Of a stretch of DNA of 64,000 nt, positions 42,542 through 51,033 are shown piece after piece. The notes under the pieces are model-generated. The model saw only the letters and a program-made list of their open reading frames with translations. It was not told the origin of the DNA and made no database searches. A program made the translations under genes and the position numbers. Within the stretch, counting starts at the first letter, position 1. Each line of letters opens with the position of its first letter. The stretch is from Sphingomonas yabuuchiae (GTDB lineage Bacteria > Pseudomonadota > Alphaproteobacteria > Sphingomonadales > Sphingomonadaceae), in the NCBI RefSeq assembly GCF_014199595.1, contig NZ_JACHNX010000012.1, positions 1-64,000 of the forward strand, given 5' to 3'.

Positions 42542-43770
42542 CCTACGACATCGTCATCATCGGAGGCGGAGCTGCGGGCATCGCAACCGCCGCCAGCATC
42601 CTGAAACGTAACGCCAAGGTGTCGATCGCGGTCGTCGATGCGGCCCGGGACCATTATTACCAGCCCGGTTGGACGTTAGTCGGGGCAGGCGTTTTCACCC
42701 CCGAACAGACCCGCAAGGCCGAAGCCGATGTCATGCCCAAGGGCGTCGAATGGATCCGGCTGCCGGCGATCACCATCGACCCCGAGCGTCAGGCGATCAC
42801 CCTGGGCGACGGGGATACGATCGCCTATCGTGTCCTGATCGTCGCCCCCGGCCTGCGTTTGGCGTGGGAGAAGATCGCGGGGCTTACCGAAGCGTTGGGC
42901 CGCAACGGGGTCACGTCCAACTACCGCTACGATCTGGCGCCCTACACCTACCAGCTTGTCCAGGAATTGCAGCGGGGACGCGCGCTGTTCTCGCAACCGC
43001 CGATGCCGATCAAGTGCGCCGGCGCGCCTCAAAAGGCGATGTACCTGTCCTGCGACATCTGGCGCGAACGCGGTGTTCTCCCCGCGATCGACGTCGAATT
43101 TCACAACGCCGGTGCGGCGCTGTTCGGCGTCGCGACCTATGTCCCTGCGCTGATGGAATATGTCGAGAAGTATAGGATCAACCTCAAGCTCGAATCCAAC
43201 CTCGTCGCGGTCGACGCCGATCGGCGTATTGCCACCTTCGAGCGCAAGCAGAACGGTGTCAGCGAGCGGATCGAGCGCGGGTTCGACATGCTCCACGTCG
43301 TGCCGCCGCAGGTGTCGCATGACGTCGTTGCCAAAAGTTCGCTCGCGGCGGCAAACGGCTTCGTCGAGGTCGATGAGGCGACGCTGCGCCACAAGCGATA
43401 CGACAACGTCTTTGCCTTGGGCGATGCTGCGGGGACGAGCAATGCGAAGACGGCTGCGGCAGCCCGCAAGCAGGCACCCGTGGTGGCGGTCAACGCGCTC
43501 GCCGCACTCGAAGGCAAGCCTCCTGTTGTCGACTATGACGGCTATGGGTCGTGCCCGCTCACCGTCGAGCGCGGCAAGATCGTCCTCGCCGAGTTCGGCT
43601 ATGGTGGAAAACTGCTCCCCAGCTTTCCGTCGTGGCTGCTGAACGGCACGCGCCCGACGCGCGCTGCCTGGTTCCTGAAGGAGCGGATGCTGCCCCCGAT
43701 TTACTGGCAAGGCATGCTGAAAGGCCATGAATGGATGGCGGCTCCGCATAAGATCGGCAAAGCGGCATGA
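42538..43770 (+). CDS. sqr: Sulfide:quinone oxidoreductase (SQR)
   Basis: The 410-residue flavoprotein has an N-terminal FAD motif (VIIGGGAAGIATA near residues 6-18) and a second dinucleotide fold. The Cys pair expected of the SQRDL-type enzyme is visible in IKCAGAPQK near 159 and YGSCPL near 341. It oxidises sulfide to sulfane sulfur or persulfide and reduces quinone at the membrane. Its position between DUF442 and TauE genes, with dioxygenases at both ends of the operon, gives a full route from sulfide to sulfite. Confidence 0.92.
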   Translation: MTYDIVIIGGGAAGIATAASILKRNAKVSIAVVDAARDHYYQPGWTLVGAGVFTPEQTRKAEADVMPKGVEWIRLPAITIDPERQAITLGDGDTIAYRVLIVAPGLRLAWEKIAGLTEALGRNGVTSNYRYDLAPYTYQLVQELQRGRALFSQPPMPIKCAGAPQKAMYLSCDIWRERGVLPAIDVEFHNAGAALFGVATYVPALMEYVEKYRINLKLESNLVAVDADRRIATFERKQNGVSERIERGFDMLHVVPPQVSHDVVAKSSLAAANGFVEVDEATLRHKRYDNVFALGDAAGTSNAKTAAAARKQAPVVAVNALAALEGKPPVVDYDGYGSCPLTVERGKIVLAEFGYGGKLLPSFPSWLLNGTRPTRAAWFLKERMLPPIYWQGMLKGHEWMAAPHKIGKAA

Positions 43771-44549
43771 CCCTCGAACCGATCCAGTATCTGCTGGGTG
43801 CGTTATCCGGCAGCCTGGTGGGCTTTACCCTCGGGCTTGTCGGCGGGGGCGGCTCGATCCTCGCCGTCCCACTCATGGTCTATCTGGTGCGCGTGCCCGA
43901 CGCCCATCTCGCCATCGGCACGAGCGCGTTCGCCGTCGCGGCTAACGCCGCCACGGGGCTGATCGGCCATGCAAGGGCGCATAACGTCAAATGGCGCTGT
44001 GGCGGCATGTATGCGACCGCCGGCGTCATCGGCGCCCTGTTCGGCTCTACCGCGGGCAAGGCCGTCGACGGCGGCAAGCTCCTGTTCCTGTTCGCACTGG
44101 TCATGGTCGTCGTCGGCGTCCTGATGCTGCGCGGGCGCGGTGACACGGGCAACCCGGGGGCGGAGTGCAACCGGGAAAAGGCGCCGAAGGTGCTGGGCTA
44201 CGGCCTCGGCACCGGTCTGTTCTCGGGCTTCTTCGGCATCGGCGGGGGCTTTCTGATCGTCCCCGGCCTGATCGGATCGACGGGCATGCCGATCCTGAAC
44301 GCCGTCGGCACGTCATTGATCGCCGTCACCGCGTTCGGGCTGACGACGGCCGCCAATTACGCATTTTCGGGTCTGGTGGACTGGCCGCTGGCTTTCGTGT
44401 TCATCGCCGGTGGAGTTGTCGGCGGCTTGATCGGCACGCGCATCGCGAAGCGCCTCGGTACGGGCGGCACGCTCACCACGGTCTTCGCCGTCCTGATCTT
44501 CGTGGTGGCGGCCTACATGCTCTGGAAAAGCGCGGCCGCGTTTCTCTGA
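43767..44549 (+). CDS. TauE/SafE-family sulfite exporter
   Basis: The 260-residue protein has eight hydrophobic segments in two repeats, each with the family motif (GLVGGGGSILAVP near residues 24-36 and GFFGIGGGFLIVPGL near 155-169). TauE proteins export sulfite or sulfoacetate. Here it would remove the sulfite made by the persulfide dioxygenases. The gene overlaps its neighbours at both ends (ATGA, TGATG). Confidence 0.85.
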   Translation: MTLEPIQYLLGALSGSLVGFTLGLVGGGGSILAVPLMVYLVRVPDAHLAIGTSAFAVAANAATGLIGHARAHNVKWRCGGMYATAGVIGALFGSTAGKAVDGGKLLFLFALVMVVVGVLMLRGRGDTGNPGAECNREKAPKVLGYGLGTGLFSGFFGIGGGFLIVPGLIGSTGMPILNAVGTSLIAVTAFGLTTAANYAFSGLVDWPLAFVFIAGGVVGGLIGTRIAKRLGTGGTLTTVFAVLIFVVAAYMLWKSAAAFL

Positions 44550-45358
44550 TGGCGGGTGCGATTGCCATCGGGCCGCTGATGCTGGCCGTCGATCGCGGGC
44601 TTGCCGTGCTGTGCATCGTCGTGTTCCTTGGCCTCACGACACTGGCCGGTCGGTTCCGCTTCCCTCGCGTATCGACGGTCTCCACCAGCGCCATCGTCGC
44701 TGGACTGGTCACGGCACGGATCGGTTACGTCGCAGCGCATTGGTCGAGCTACACCGGCGCTCCGCTGTCCATCCTTGCCGTGTGGCAGGGTGGCTTTTCC
44801 CCCGTTGCAGGGCTTCTGGGCGCTGCGGCGATGCTGGCGATCCGGCTTGGCCGCTCAAGCGCGCTGGCGGCAGGCTGGGGAGCGTTGGCTGTTGCGGGTG
44901 GCCTCTGGTTCTCGCTTCAGGCGCTGATCCCTCCCGTGACCTACGGCCCGTTCCCCTATCATCTCAACCTGACAACCCCGTCCGGCGCGCCGCTTCCACT
45001 CGATCGCTTCCGTGGCAGGCCCTTCGTGGTCAACCTGTGGGCGACATGGTGCGGTCCGTGTCGGCGTGAGCTGCCGATGCTCGATGCGGTTGCGTCGCGC
45101 CCTGGCGAGGTCCCGATCCTTCTTGCCGATCAGGGCGAGGCGCAAGCGATCGTCAGCGGTTTTCTCGGCCGTGAAAATATCGGAGCGCGCCATGTCGCGC
45201 TCGACCCCGATCGTGGCCTTTCTCAAGCCCTGAAGGTGGCGGGGTATCCCGCAACGGCCTTCGTTGCGGGCGACGGCACGATCGTACAGCTCCAGCTCGG
45301 TGAATTGTCACGCGCTGCGCTCGCCGATGGAATCGAATTAGCAAGGAAACACCGATGA
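44549..45358 (+). CDS. Membrane protein fused to a TlpA-like thioredoxin domain
   Basis: A 269-residue protein with four or five N-terminal hydrophobic segments (about residues 1-125). The layout resembles the Lgt/CcdA-like membrane part found in some redox proteins. A periplasmic TlpA-type thioredoxin domain follows, with the redox motif WATWCGPC near residues 165-172 and a cis-Pro region (AGYPATAFV). It probably reduces disulfides or persulfides in the periplasm and might draw electrons through its own membrane part. It overlaps both neighbours. Confidence 0.8.
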   Translation: MAGAIAIGPLMLAVDRGLAVLCIVVFLGLTTLAGRFRFPRVSTVSTSAIVAGLVTARIGYVAAHWSSYTGAPLSILAVWQGGFSPVAGLLGAAAMLAIRLGRSSALAAGWGALAVAGGLWFSLQALIPPVTYGPFPYHLNLTTPSGAPLPLDRFRGRPFVVNLWATWCGPCRRELPMLDAVASRPGEVPILLADQGEAQAIVSGFLGRENIGARHVALDPDRGLSQALKVAGYPATAFVAGDGTIVQLQLGELSRAALADGIELARKHR

Positions 45359-45981
45359 ATCGTCGCAACCTGTTGTCTCGGGGCCTCCTGGCCGCGCTTG
45401 CCTTCGCCGCGCCGATCACGCCTCTCATGGCCCAGCAGCCCGATCTGTCGCGCAAGGCGGTCGTTGACGATCCCGTGGCTCCCAAGCGCGCCGGCAGGAC
45501 CTACGACGTCACGGTTGTCGAGTTTTTCGACTATAACTGCCCCTATTGCCGTCGCATGGAGCCGGTGCTGAACGCCCTGCTTCGCTCCGACCCGAAGGTA
45601 CGGGTCGTGTACCGGGACTGGCCGATCTTCGGACCTGCCTCGCGTGAGGCGTCACGCGCGGCTGTCGCGAGCCAATGGCAGGGCAGGCATGCCGCCTTTC
45701 ACGAGGCCCTGATGACCTCGCCGGCGCGGCTCGACAGCGCGGGCGTCAAGGCAGCGGCTGCCAAAGCCAAGGTCGACTGGCCCCGTCTGCAACGCGATTT
45801 GAAGAACCGTGGCGCCGAAATCGACGCGCTGCTTACGCGCACCGATAGCATCGCCCAGGCGATCGGTTTCAACGGAACACCAGCGCTGATCGTCGGCTCG
45901 CAGGTCGTCGCCGGTGCTGTCGATCTCCCGACGTTGCGTCGTCTCGTCGCGGAAGCGCGCAAAAAACCAGCGGCGCGCTGA
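45355..45981 (+). CDS. Exported DsbA-family thiol oxidoreductase (CPYC)
   Basis: A 208-residue protein with a signal peptide (cleavage near LMAQQP), a DsbA-type thioredoxin fold with the redox motif FFDYNCPYCRRM near residues 58-69, and a cis-Pro loop GFNGTPALIVG. It resembles the DsbG/ScsC-like proteins used in stress operons. It is followed after two bases by a second DsbA-like gene. A role in persulfide or disulfide handling in the periplasm is inferred from the operon. Confidence 0.85.
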   Translation: MNRRNLLSRGLLAALAFAAPITPLMAQQPDLSRKAVVDDPVAPKRAGRTYDVTVVEFFDYNCPYCRRMEPVLNALLRSDPKVRVVYRDWPIFGPASREASRAAVASQWQGRHAAFHEALMTSPARLDSAGVKAAAAKAKVDWPRLQRDLKNRGAEIDALLTRTDSIAQAIGFNGTPALIVGSQVVAGAVDLPTLRRLVAEARKKPAAR

Positions 45982-45983
45982 CC

Positions 45984-46625
45984 ATGCCCGGGCCGCTCAA
46001 TCGGAGACAGCTTGCCGGCTTGGGCGCGGTGGTCGTGGGTGGTTGGGCAGTCGGGCAGGTTCTACGGCGTACCGCCCCGATCGGGCGCGACGTCGGGCCG
46101 ACCGCCGACCTGATCCTTGCCGGTAACGGCTCGCCCGAGGACGGACCTGCCGATGCTACGCTCCGGCTTGCCGTGTTCACCGACTATCGTTGCCCGGCCT
46201 GCCGTCATGGATTTTCCGCCCTGGAAGAGGCTGTGCAACGCGACGGCAAGGTGCGGGTCATCTACAAGGATTGGCCCATCTTCGGTCCGCCATCCGAACG
46301 TGCCGCAAGCGTGGCGCTCGCGTGCGCCGAACAGGGAGTTTACCCGACCGTCCATCGTGCGTTGATGACGGACAGCCGCACGATCGACGACGACGTGTTG
46401 CGGGACGTCGTGATGCGCGCTGGCGGCGATTGGCTGCGCGCGATGACCTGGCTTGCCGCCCACGCGGACGCTGTCGCAGCCCGCCTGCGGGCGAACGGAC
46501 AGGAAGCCTATTCGATCGGACTGGCGGGCACCCCGGGTTATCTTGCCGGTCCCATGCTGGTGATGGGCGCGATCGACGCCAGCGATTTCCAACGGCTGTT
46601 CGCGCGTGCGCGGGAAGAAAGCTGA
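45984..46625 (+). CDS. Membrane-anchored DsbA-family protein (CPAC)
   Basis: The 213-residue protein has an N-terminal hydrophobic anchor or signal (LAGLGAVVVGGWAVGQVL), a DsbA-type domain with FTDYRCPACRHG near residues 65-76, and the loop GLAGTPGYLAG. It shares the IYKDWPIFGP motif with the preceding DsbA-like protein, so the two are paralogues. A GC-rich spacer of 21 bases separates it from the second dioxygenase gene. Confidence 0.85.
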   Translation: MPGPLNRRQLAGLGAVVVGGWAVGQVLRRTAPIGRDVGPTADLILAGNGSPEDGPADATLRLAVFTDYRCPACRHGFSALEEAVQRDGKVRVIYKDWPIFGPPSERAASVALACAEQGVYPTVHRALMTDSRTIDDDVLRDVVMRAGGDWLRAMTWLAAHADAVAARLRANGQEAYSIGLAGTPGYLAGPMLVMGAIDASDFQRLFARAREES

Positions 46626-46646
46626 CGATGCGAGAGGATACGAAAC

Positions 46647-47534
46647 ATGATCGAGTATAATCACAAGGGCATGACGGTTGCGTCGCTCCATGACGAGCGC
46701 ACCGGCAGCTTCCAGTATGTCGTGGTCGACGAAGCCACGAAGACCGCCGCGATTATCGATCCGGTCCTCGACTTCGATCCCCGTGCCGGTGCGACCGCAA
46801 CCGACAATGCCGATATGATCCTCGAATATGTCCGCGCCAAGGGACTTACTGTGGAATGGGTGCTCGATACCCATCCCCATGCCGATCACTTCTCGGCCGC
46901 GCCGTATCTCGCGGAAAAGACAGGGGGCAAAACCGCGATCGGCACCAAGGTCGTGGAGGTGCAGAAGCTCTGGCAGGACATCTACTGCCTGCCCGACCTG
47001 CCCGTCGATGGTAGCCAGTGGGATCGCCTGTTCGCCGATGGCGAGCAGTTCAGGATCGGCTCGCTCGACGCGCACGTCATGCTGTCGCCCGGCCACACGC
47101 TCGCCTCGATCACCTACGTCGTCGGCGACGCGGCGTTCGTCCACGACACGCTGATGGTGCCCGACAGCGGCACCAGTCGGGCTGACTTTCCAGGCGGCAA
47201 CGCGCGCGCGCTGTGGCGCTCGATCCGGGCGATCCTCGAACTGCCGCCCAGCACCGCGACCTATGTCGGCCACGACTACGGCAAGGACGGGCGCGAAGTC
47301 TTTGGACGATCGACCGTGGCGGACCAGCGTCGTGACAACATCCATGTGCACAACGGCATCGGTGAGGCCGAGTTCGTCGCCACCCGCGAGAAGCGCGACG
47401 CAACCCTGCCGCTGCCGGACCTGATGCTTGCCGCGCTCCAGGTGAACATCCGCGGCGGTCGCCTGCCGGAGCCGGAGGCGTGCGGCACAGCGTTCCTCAA
47501 GGTGCCGCTCAACCACTTCGGCGCGGGCAAATGA
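46647..47534 (+). CDS. Metallo-beta-lactamase-fold persulfide dioxygenase (second copy)
   Basis: The 295-residue protein has THPHADHF near residue 78, SPGHTL near 150 and VHDTLMVPD near 165. It is clearly paralogous to the first operon gene, including the NIRGGRLPEPE end. The residue before the metal-binding Asp is His instead of Gly, and the second-site loop differs, so the copies may prefer different persulfides. The stop overlaps the start of the cytochrome gene (ATGA). Confidence 0.85.
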   Translation: MIEYNHKGMTVASLHDERTGSFQYVVVDEATKTAAIIDPVLDFDPRAGATATDNADMILEYVRAKGLTVEWVLDTHPHADHFSAAPYLAEKTGGKTAIGTKVVEVQKLWQDIYCLPDLPVDGSQWDRLFADGEQFRIGSLDAHVMLSPGHTLASITYVVGDAAFVHDTLMVPDSGTSRADFPGGNARALWRSIRAILELPPSTATYVGHDYGKDGREVFGRSTVADQRRDNIHVHNGIGEAEFVATREKRDATLPLPDLMLAALQVNIRGGRLPEPEACGTAFLKVPLNHFGAGK

Positions 47535-48487
47535 CCGAACCAACGCCGCCAACGCCCGGTGATGATGGCGATGCCCAGCGTATCATCTTCGCCATTACCG
47601 CCGCGCTGCTCGTCCTCGTCGTCACCTACAAGGTAGGGCAGTCTGACGCGCCCGTGCAGGCACCCGTCGAGGTAGCAGCGGACGCCGCCTTTTCGCCACC
47701 GGCGGAAAGCACCATCCCCGCCGGGCCGGACGGCGACGCGATCCGGCGCGGTCGACTGATCTTCACCGCGAGCGCGGCTCATGCCGGCCAGTACGTCGGC
47801 AACGGCCTGACGTGCAGCAACTGTCACCTCGATGCCGGGCGGAAGGCCGATGCGTCCCCGATGTGGGCGGCCTGGGTCAGCTACCCAGCTTATCGCGCGA
47901 AGAACGGCCGGGTGAACACGATGGAGGATCGCATCCGCGACTGCTTCCTCTACTCGATGAACGCGCCCGCCTCGAAAGCCGGCGCCCCGCCGCCCTTTGG
48001 CGACGATATCTACCGCGATCTCCAGAGCTATTTCGCCTGGCTCGCGACCGGCGCGCCATCCGGCAAGCCGCTGCCCGGTCGCGGGTTCATAAAGCTCGCC
48101 ACAACCCCGATCGGGCACGATCCGGTTCGCGGCGCGATTGTGTTCGCCGGCCAGTGCGCATCATGCCACGGTGCGAACGGCCAAGGGCAGGCGAACCCGG
48201 ACGGCAGCTATACTATCCCGCCGCTGTGGGGAGCGCGCTCCTACAATTGGGGTGCGGGCATGACCGGGCTGGCGTCGGCTGCCGGGTTCATCAAGGCCAA
48301 CATGCCTTATGGTGAGGGCAACACGCTGACGGATCAGCAGGCGTGGGATGTCGCCGCCTATGTCGATAGTCGCGAGCGACCCCGCGATCCGCGGCAGACC
48401 GGGACTGTCGAGAGCGCACGTAAGCAGTTTCACCCCAAAGGGGACTATTATGGTCAGGAGATTGACGGAAAAATGCTTGGCAGCTGA
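47531..48487 (+). CDS. TsdA-like dihaem cytochrome c (thiosulfate dehydrogenase)
   Basis: The 318-residue protein has an N-terminal membrane anchor (about residues 17-36), a first haem motif CSNCH near 96-100 and a second CASCH near 211-215. The segment EDRIRDCFLYSMN near 135-147 carries the Cys that is the unusual axial ligand of haem 1 in TsdA thiosulfate dehydrogenases. It could oxidise thiosulfate to tetrathionate or the reverse. It closes the sulfur operon; a copy of the flanking repeat follows 19 bases later. Confidence 0.87.
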   Translation: MTEPTPPTPGDDGDAQRIIFAITAALLVLVVTYKVGQSDAPVQAPVEVAADAAFSPPAESTIPAGPDGDAIRRGRLIFTASAAHAGQYVGNGLTCSNCHLDAGRKADASPMWAAWVSYPAYRAKNGRVNTMEDRIRDCFLYSMNAPASKAGAPPPFGDDIYRDLQSYFAWLATGAPSGKPLPGRGFIKLATTPIGHDPVRGAIVFAGQCASCHGANGQGQANPDGSYTIPPLWGARSYNWGAGMTGLASAAGFIKANMPYGEGNTLTDQQAWDVAAYVDSRERPRDPRQTGTVESARKQFHPKGDYYGQEIDGKMLGS

Positions 48488-48506
48488 TCGCTCGGCTTCC
48501 TAACCA

Positions 48507-48523
48507 GTGTCACAACCGAACGG
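48507..48523. repeat. Half copy of the module-flanking palindrome
   Basis: AGTGTCACAACCGAACG at 48507-48523 matches one arm and centre of the palindrome at 38547-38574 with one change within GTGTCACAACCGGACGG. The second arm is missing: the sequence continues into the left end of the IS1182-like element (GGCCTGTTGAAAAATG). This fits an insertion into, or deletion of, a palindromic copy. Confidence 0.6.
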
Positions 48524-48591
48524 GCCTGTTGAAAAATGCCGGACATGCCGGGTTGCTCCTTCGTTTCACCCCTGCCGAAAGGAGCGTCGCT

Positions 48592-50025
48592 ATGATGGGA
48601 CCAGCCTGTCGCGGTAAGCGGGAAGGGGCGTCCCGCCGCACCATAGAAGCCATGTTGCCCGCAGACCACCTGCTGCGTCGCGTCGATCGATGTCTCGACA
48701 TCGGCGAGTTGAGACAGGCACTGGCCGGTCACTACAGCGCAAGGGGACGGCCATCGATCGATCCCGAACTCCTCATCCGCATGGCCTTGGTCGGCCGCAT
48801 TTACGCGATCACGTCCGAACGGCGCCTGTGTGAGGAGCTGCGCTACAATCTGGCCTATCGCTGGTTCTGCCGTCTCGCGCCGGGAGACAAGGTTCCGCAC
48901 CACTCGACGTTCAGCAAGAACCGGCACGGTCGTTTCCGCGATGCCGACGTGTTCCGGATCCTGTTCGAAAGCACGGTCCGACGCTGCATCAGTGAAGGAC
49001 TGATTGGCGGAAAAGACGCCGCGATCGATGCATCGTTCATAGCTGCGGATGCGAGCTGGCAGCGCAAGACCGTTCCTGGCTACCTGCCGTATGTCGCCAA
49101 CGCGTCGCGCGCGGTTAGGGAGTGGGTGCACGACACAGGAGATGCCGTCTTTGAAATGGCGCGCTCGAAAAGCTGCCAAGGCGTCTCTCGAACGGACCCT
49201 GCCGCGGCTTGGTCGGCGCGAACGGTGCGTGGCCGGTTCGGCTACGCCCTGAATGCGCTGGTCGACACCCCGAGTGGCGTCGCTCTCGATGTGAAGGCGA
49301 CACCGGCTCGGTTCGCGGAGGAAGTTGATGCGGGGCGCGTCATGCTCGAGCGATCGGCCGATCGCTTTGATTATCGTCCCAAGCGGGTTGCGGCCGACAA
49401 AGCCTATGGCAGCGCCAACTTCCTCGGCTTCGTAAGGGATCACGGCGCAATCCCGCACATTCCGGTAATCGACCGTACGCAACAGACCAAGGGCAAGCTG
49501 CCGCGAACGGCCTTCAGCTATGATCGTGACATTGACAGCTTTACCTGTCCGACCGGAAAGCCGCTCCGACATCATGCCTTCCATCTGCCCACCGGCGTAC
49601 ACCGTTATGCAGCCGATGCGCGTGACTGCGAGGCGTGCGTGCTTCGGAAGAAATGCACGACGGCGCGGCGTCGTACCCTGGTTCGGCTGGACGATGAGGA
49701 CGTCCGCGATCTTGCCAGAGCCGAAGTGGAAACCGGGCTCTACAAGCGGTCTATGCGGTTGCGGCGCGGGGTTGAACGGTTCTTCGCTGACGCCAAGGGT
49801 AAGCATGGCATGAGGCGGCTTCACCTGCGCGGTATCCGCGGAGCGGAAGAAGAGTTCCTGATCGGCGCGGCGGTGATGAATCTGATGGTCCTGGCGCGAC
49901 CCCAGCGGCTGACGGGCAAGCCGCGCCGGGGAGTATGCGTCCCCGCAGCGCTGACGCCGACTGCGATCTCGGCCCGGTCGATTGAACACGACGTGATCGC
50001 CTCGCCTGCTCGACGATATGCCTGA
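48592..50025 (+). CDS. IS1182-family transposase
   Basis: A protein of about 477 residues with an N-terminal InsH/DUF772 domain (LPADHLLRRVDRCLD) and a DDE catalytic domain. The acidic residues are visible: Asp in AAIDASFI, Asp in AADKAYGS and Glu in GVERFFADAK. A CX2CX5C-like cluster (DCEACVLRKKC) is typical of the family. The ATG at 48592 follows AAAGGAG. A probable left end lies at 48524-48560; a matching inverted right end was not found before the resolvase gene. Confidence 0.88.
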   Translation: MMGPACRGKREGASRRTIEAMLPADHLLRRVDRCLDIGELRQALAGHYSARGRPSIDPELLIRMALVGRIYAITSERRLCEELRYNLAYRWFCRLAPGDKVPHHSTFSKNRHGRFRDADVFRILFESTVRRCISEGLIGGKDAAIDASFIAADASWQRKTVPGYLPYVANASRAVREWVHDTGDAVFEMARSKSCQGVSRTDPAAAWSARTVRGRFGYALNALVDTPSGVALDVKATPARFAEEVDAGRVMLERSADRFDYRPKRVAADKAYGSANFLGFVRDHGAIPHIPVIDRTQQTKGKLPRTAFSYDRDIDSFTCPTGKPLRHHAFHLPTGVHRYAADARDCEACVLRKKCTTARRRTLVRLDDEDVRDLARAEVETGLYKRSMRLRRGVERFFADAKGKHGMRRLHLRGIRGAEEEFLIGAAVMNLMVLARPQRLTGKPRRGVCVPAALTPTAISARSIEHDVIASPARRYA

Positions 50026-50048
50026 TCGCTGAGGCGCGGCGTGATCTA

Positions 50049-50693
50049 TCACGCGGCTTGCAGCCGTTCTTTGCGGTATGGCACACCGTCGAGCAGTGCC
50101 TGGCCCGGCGCCTTGGGCGTGCCGTCACCGTTCACGTACATATAGAGTGTCGTCGTCGTCATCCCGAGACGGCGCGCGACATCGGCTGCGATCGCGTTGC
50201 GATCGGACATGGCGGCCATCGCTATCGCCAGCGTTGCCTTGTCCATCTTGCGGGGTCGCCCTCCCATGCGCCCCCGCGCGCGTGCCGCGGCAAGGCCGGC
50301 CTGTGTGCGCTCGGCGATCAACTCGCGCTCGAACTCTGCAAAAGCGGCGAAGATGCCAAAGGCCAGGCGGCCGTTGGCGGTGGTGGTGTCAATCTGCGCG
50401 CCGGCGCCGGTCAGCACCTTCAACCCAATGCCGCGCTCACGCAGCGCCTCGGCGGTGATGACCAAATGCCTCAGGTCGCGTCCGAGGCGATCCAGTTTCC
50501 AGAGCACCAGTGTATTGCCGGGCTGCAATGCCTTGAGACAGGCAGTCAGGCCGGGACGTGCATCATGACGACCCGACGCGAGATCCTCATAAATGCGCGA
50601 GGCATCGACGCCTGCGGCGAGCAGCGCATCGCGCTGCGGTGCCAGCGTCTGCGATCCGTCAGCCTTGGACACCCTCACATATCCGATGAGCAT
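50049..50693 (-). CDS. Tn3-type resolvase (serine recombinase)
   Basis: The 214-residue protein has the catalytic Ser in YVRVSKADGSQ near residue 9, WKLDRLGRDL, the long E helix (FAAFAEFERELIAERTQAG) and a C-terminal helix-turn-helix ending in GMTTTTLYMYV. The ATG at 50693 begins the conserved domain; the frame is open upstream without support. It is convergent with the IS1182 transposase, with 23 bases between stops. No transposase of a Tn3 element is present in the window, so it may be a remnant or an autonomous resolution system. Confidence 0.87.
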   Translation of the reverse strand: MLIGYVRVSKADGSQTLAPQRDALLAAGVDASRIYEDLASGRHDARPGLTACLKALQPGNTLVLWKLDRLGRDLRHLVITAEALRERGIGLKVLTGAGAQIDTTTANGRLAFGIFAAFAEFERELIAERTQAGLAAARARGRMGGRPRKMDKATLAIAMAAMSDRNAIAADVARRLGMTTTTLYMYVNGDGTPKAPGQALLDGVPYRKERLQAA

Positions 50694-50795
50694 CGCCACC
50701 CCGCCAGAAAAGATATCTGACACCCTGCAATGTGCTGGTGGTTTCCGCAACGGGTATTCCGACCACAAGGCAGGGGGGACGAGGCAAAAACAGCA

Positions 50796-50827
50796 ATCGC
50801 CAGAAAACCGGTCGTTTTTCTGGCGAT
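50796..50827. repeat. Inverted repeat upstream of the resolvase, candidate res subsite
   Basis: ATCGCCAGAAAA (50796-50807) and TTTTCTGGCGAT (50816-50827) are perfect 12-base inverted repeats with an eight-base spacer, about 100 bases before the resolvase start. Position and size fit one subsite of a res region. The rest of the 340-base gap to the next gene (50694-51033) holds promoters at most; no further gene is seen. Confidence 0.55.
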
Positions 50828-51033
50828 CTGGCATAGATCGCTGTCCTATTACTCGCTCGTTTCGGGAAGCTGTTTCCGCAAGAGGCAGCCTTTCGAAGCT
50901 GCCGCATACAGGCATCGTAGCTCACCCATGCAGCAGGAACGAAGATGAATGATCGATAACGATTGTATTCAGCAACACTAAAACACGGATCAGACATTAG
51001 AATAACAGCGGATCGCCCGCGAGGACAACTCCG

